Shown: positions 60,801 through 64,000 of the stretch, one piece after another | Numbering within the stretch: position 1 is the first letter of the stretch | Layout: each line of letters begins with the position of its first letter | Origin: Amaranthus tricolor | Taxonomy: Eukaryota > Streptophyta > Magnoliopsida > Caryophyllales > Amaranthaceae | NCBI RefSeq assembly: GCF_026212465.1 | Contig: NC_080049.1 | Span: forward strand, 4,241,362 to 4,305,361 | DNA: 64,000 nt | Direction of reading: 5' to 3' | Notes under the pieces: model-generated | Told to the model about the DNA's origin: nothing | The model's input: the letters and a program-made list of their open reading frames with translations, nothing else | Database searches by the model: none | Made by a program: the position numbers and the translations under genes

Positions 60801-63800
60801 AACCCTTAAAAGCTCAACTTAACACGTAATTTCTAGCATATGACTATGATTTTCTATTCTAACCACTTCAACACAATAATATATATACCAAATAGTATTG
60901 TGTGCCAAGTTACATGCAAAACAAACCAAGTATGAGCTACTTTATGCGTAAAAGTGCCAAAAACGCTTAAAACCCCTTAAAATCGCAACTTAACACGCAA
61001 TTTTTATTATATGACTATGATTTTCAATTCTAACCACATCAACACAATAATATAAACCAAATAGTGTTTTGTGTCATTAAACATGCAAAATAAACCAAGT
61101 TTGAGCTACTTTATGCGTAAAAGTGGCAAAAAACGCTTAAAAACCCTTAAAATCGCAGCTTAACACGCAATTTTTATTATATGACTATGATTTTCAATTC
61201 TAAACACTTTAACACAATAATATATACCAAATAGTGTTGTGTGCCAAGTTTTGTGCAAAACAAACCAAGTTTAAGCTACTTTATGCGCAAAAGTGGCAAA
61301 AAACGCATAAAAACACTTAAAACGTAACTTAACACGTAATTTCTAGCGTATGACTATGATTTTAAATTCTAACCACTTCAACACAATAATATATACCAAA
61401 TGGTGTTGTGTGACAAGTTTCGTGCAAAACAAACCAAGTTTGAACTACGTTATGCCCAAAAGTGGAGAAAAAACTCATAAAAACCCTTAAAAGCTCAACT
61501 TAACACGTAATTTCTAGCATATGACTTTGATTTTCTATTATAACCACTTCAACATAATAATGTATACCAAATACTGTTGTGTGCCAAGTTGCATGCAAAA
61601 CAAACCAAGTTTGAGCTATTTTATGCACAAAAGTGGCAAAAATGCTTACAAACCCTTAAAATCGCAACTTAACATGTAATTTCTAGCATATGACTATGAT
61701 TTTCAATTCTAACCACTTCAATACAATAATATTAACTAAACAGTGTTGTGTTTCAAGTTTGGTGTAAAACAAACCAAGTTTGATCTACTTTATGCGCAAA
61801 AATGGCAAAAACGCTTTAAAAACCCTTTAAAAGCTCAACCTAACACGTAATTTCTAGCATATGATTATGAATTTCAATTCTAACCACTTCAACACAATAA
61901 CATTTACATAATAGTGTTGTGTGCCAAGTTTCGTGCAAAACAAACCAAGTTTGAGCTACTTTATGCCCAAAAGTGGCAAAAAAACGCATAAAAACCCTTA
62001 AAAGCTCAACTTAACACGTAATTTCTAGCATATGACTATGATTTTCTATTCTAACAACTTCAACATAATAATGTATACCAAATACTGTTGTGTGCCAACT
62101 TGCGTACAAAACAAACCAAGTTTGAGCTACTTTATGTGCAAAACTGAAAAAAATGCTTAAAAACACATAAAATCGCAACTAAACACGTAATTTCTAGCAT
62201 ATGACTATGATTTTCAATTCTAACCACTTCATCACAATAATATATACTAAATAGTGTTATGTGCCAAGTTGCGTGCAAAACAAACCAAGTTTGAACTAGT
62301 TTATGCCCAAAAGTGGCAAAAAAAACTCATAAAAACCCTTAAAAGCTCAACTTAACACGTAATTTCTAGCATATGACTATGATTTTCTATTCTAACCACT
62401 TCAACACAATAATATATATACCAAATAGTGTTGTGTGCCAAGTTACATGCAAAACAAACCAAGTATGAGCTACTTTATGCGTAAAAGTGCCAAAAACGCT
62501 TAAAACCCCTTAAAATCGCAACTTAACACGCAATTTTTATTATATGACTATGATTTTCAATTCTAACCACATCAACACAATAATATAAACCAAATAGTGT
62601 TTTGTGTCATGTAACATGGAAAATAAACCAAGTTTGAGCTACTTTATGCGTAAAAGTGGCAAAAACGCTTAAAAACCCTAAAAATCGCAGCTTAACACGC
62701 AATTTTTATTATATGACTATGATTTTCAATTCTAAACACTTTAACACAATAATATATACCAAATAGTGTTGTGTGCCAAGTTTTGTGCAAAACAAACCAA
62801 GTTTGAGCTACTTTATGCGCAAAAGTGGCAAAAACGCATAAAAACACTTAAAATCGTAACTTAACACGTAATTTCTAGCGTATGACTATGATTTTAAATT
62901 CTAACCACTTCAACACAATAATATATACCAAATGGTGTTGTGTGCCAAGTTTCGTGCAAAACAAACCAAGTTTGAACTACGTTATGCCCAAAAGTGGAGA
63001 AAAAACTCATAAAAACCCTTAAAAGCTCAACTTAACACGTAATTTCTAGCATATGACTTTGATTTTCTATTATAACCACTTCAACATAATAATGTATACC
63101 AAATACTGTTGTGTGCCAAGTTGCATGCAAAACAAAGCAAGTTTGAGCTATTTTATGTACAAAAGTGGCAAAAATGCTTACAAACCCTTAAAATCGCAAC
63201 TTAACATGTAATTTCTAGCATATGACTATGATTTTCAATTCTAACCACTTCAATACAATAATATTAACTAAACAGTGTTGTGTTTCAAGTTTGGTGTAAA
63301 ACAAACCAAGTTTGAGCTACTTTATGCGCAAAAGTGGCAAAAACGCTTAAAAACCCTTTAAAAGCTCAACCTAACACGTAATTTCTAGCATATGATTATG
63401 AATTTCAATTCTAACCACTTCAACACAATAACATTTACATAATAGTGTTGTGTGCCAAGTTTCGTGCAAAACAAACCAAGTTTGAGCTACTTTATGCCCA
63501 AAAGTGGCAAAAAAACTCATAAAACCCTTAAAAGCTCAACTTAACACGTAATTTCTAGCATATGACTATGATTTTCTATTCTAACAACTTCAACATAATA
63601 ATGTATACCAAATAGTGTTGTGTGCCAACTTGCGTACAAAACAAACCAAGTTTGAGCTACTTTATGTGCAAAACTGACAAAAATGCTTAAGAACACATAA
63701 AATCGTAACTAAACACGTAATTTCTAGCATATGACTATGATTTTCAATTCTAACCACTTCATCACAATAATATATACTAAATAGTGTTATGTGCCAAGTT

Positions 63801-64000
63801 GCGTGCAAAACAAACCAAGTTTGAACTAGTTTATGCCCAAAAGTGGCAAAAAAAACTCATAAAAACCCTTAAAAGCTCAACTTAACACGTAATTTCTAGC
63901 ATATGACTATGATTTTCTATTCTAACCACTTCAACACAATAATATATATACCAAATAGTGTTGGTGTCCCAAGTTACATGCAAAACAAACCAAGTATGAG
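57875..64000. repeat. Satellite HOR, second 7-monomer unit then regular 9-mers
   Basis: The unit at 57875-59067 is again 1193 bp and carries the same 3/5 chimera (near 58277-58300) as 51241-52433, so the two 7-monomer units share a common origin. The marker then recurs at 59068, 60600, 62132 and 63662, units of 1530-1532 bp. Segment 55300-56400 matches 59385-60480 in rare variants (CGCTTATAACCCC, CAATGATATATACC, CATGTAAAATAAACC), an offset of about 4084 bp (24 monomers). No gene is visible up to the window end. Confidence 0.9.

Noticed and set aside
1..64000. CRISPR-like array.
   Set aside because: The repeats are contiguous ~170-bp monomers with no unique spacers.

Overview
The window is almost entirely one kind of DNA: a head-to-tail satellite array with a monomer of about 170 bp, all in one orientation, broken by a single 7.5-kb endogenous pararetrovirus (family Caulimoviridae) and by one 100-base run of N. 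Integrated caulimovirids with this gene order are known from vascular plants, and a ~170-bp A+T-rich satellite with higher-order structure is typical of plant centromeric or other heterochromatic arrays. The source is therefore almost certainly a plant, probably a flowering plant; I cannot name the species. No host gene is visible.

Layout. 1-4479: satellite with a locally scrambled patch near 290-420. 4480-18450: satellite organised as a ~3.57-kb higher-order repeat (HOR) of about 21 monomers (20 in one copy). 18451-27825: the same broad family, less regular, with many one-base homopolymer differences that look like uncorrected sequencing error. 27826-27925: assembly gap. 27926-32130: a different mixture of monomers. 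32131-35340: short 4- and 5-monomer HORs (680 and 850 bp). 35341-39753: a clean 9-monomer HOR (1530 bp). 39754-47211: the pararetrovirus, plus strand. 47212-64000: the 9-monomer HOR resumes, with 4-, 6- and 7-monomer deletion variants.

The pararetrovirus has a 171-bp leader fragment, one long polyprotein gene (movement protein, capsid region with CCHC zinc knuckle, aspartic protease, reverse transcriptase, RNase H), a second overlapping gene for a ~50-kDa protein of unknown function, and a 3' intergenic region. That region holds two 73-bp repeats each carrying an as-1-like element, three 39-bp repeats, a TATA box and a poly(A) signal. The two-ORF layout and ~7.5-kb size resemble florendoviruses as I recall them. 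Both genes are open from end to end and every catalytic motif I looked for is present, so the copy looks young or well preserved. It is linearised within the leader, so its promoter sits at its 3' end and points into the satellite downstream.

The insertion has no clean target duplication. By the phase of the 9-monomer HOR, about 645 bp of satellite is missing at the site, while ~34 bp of monomer phase is present on both sides. Flanking HOR copies lack the virus, so it probably arrived after the local HOR was amplified.
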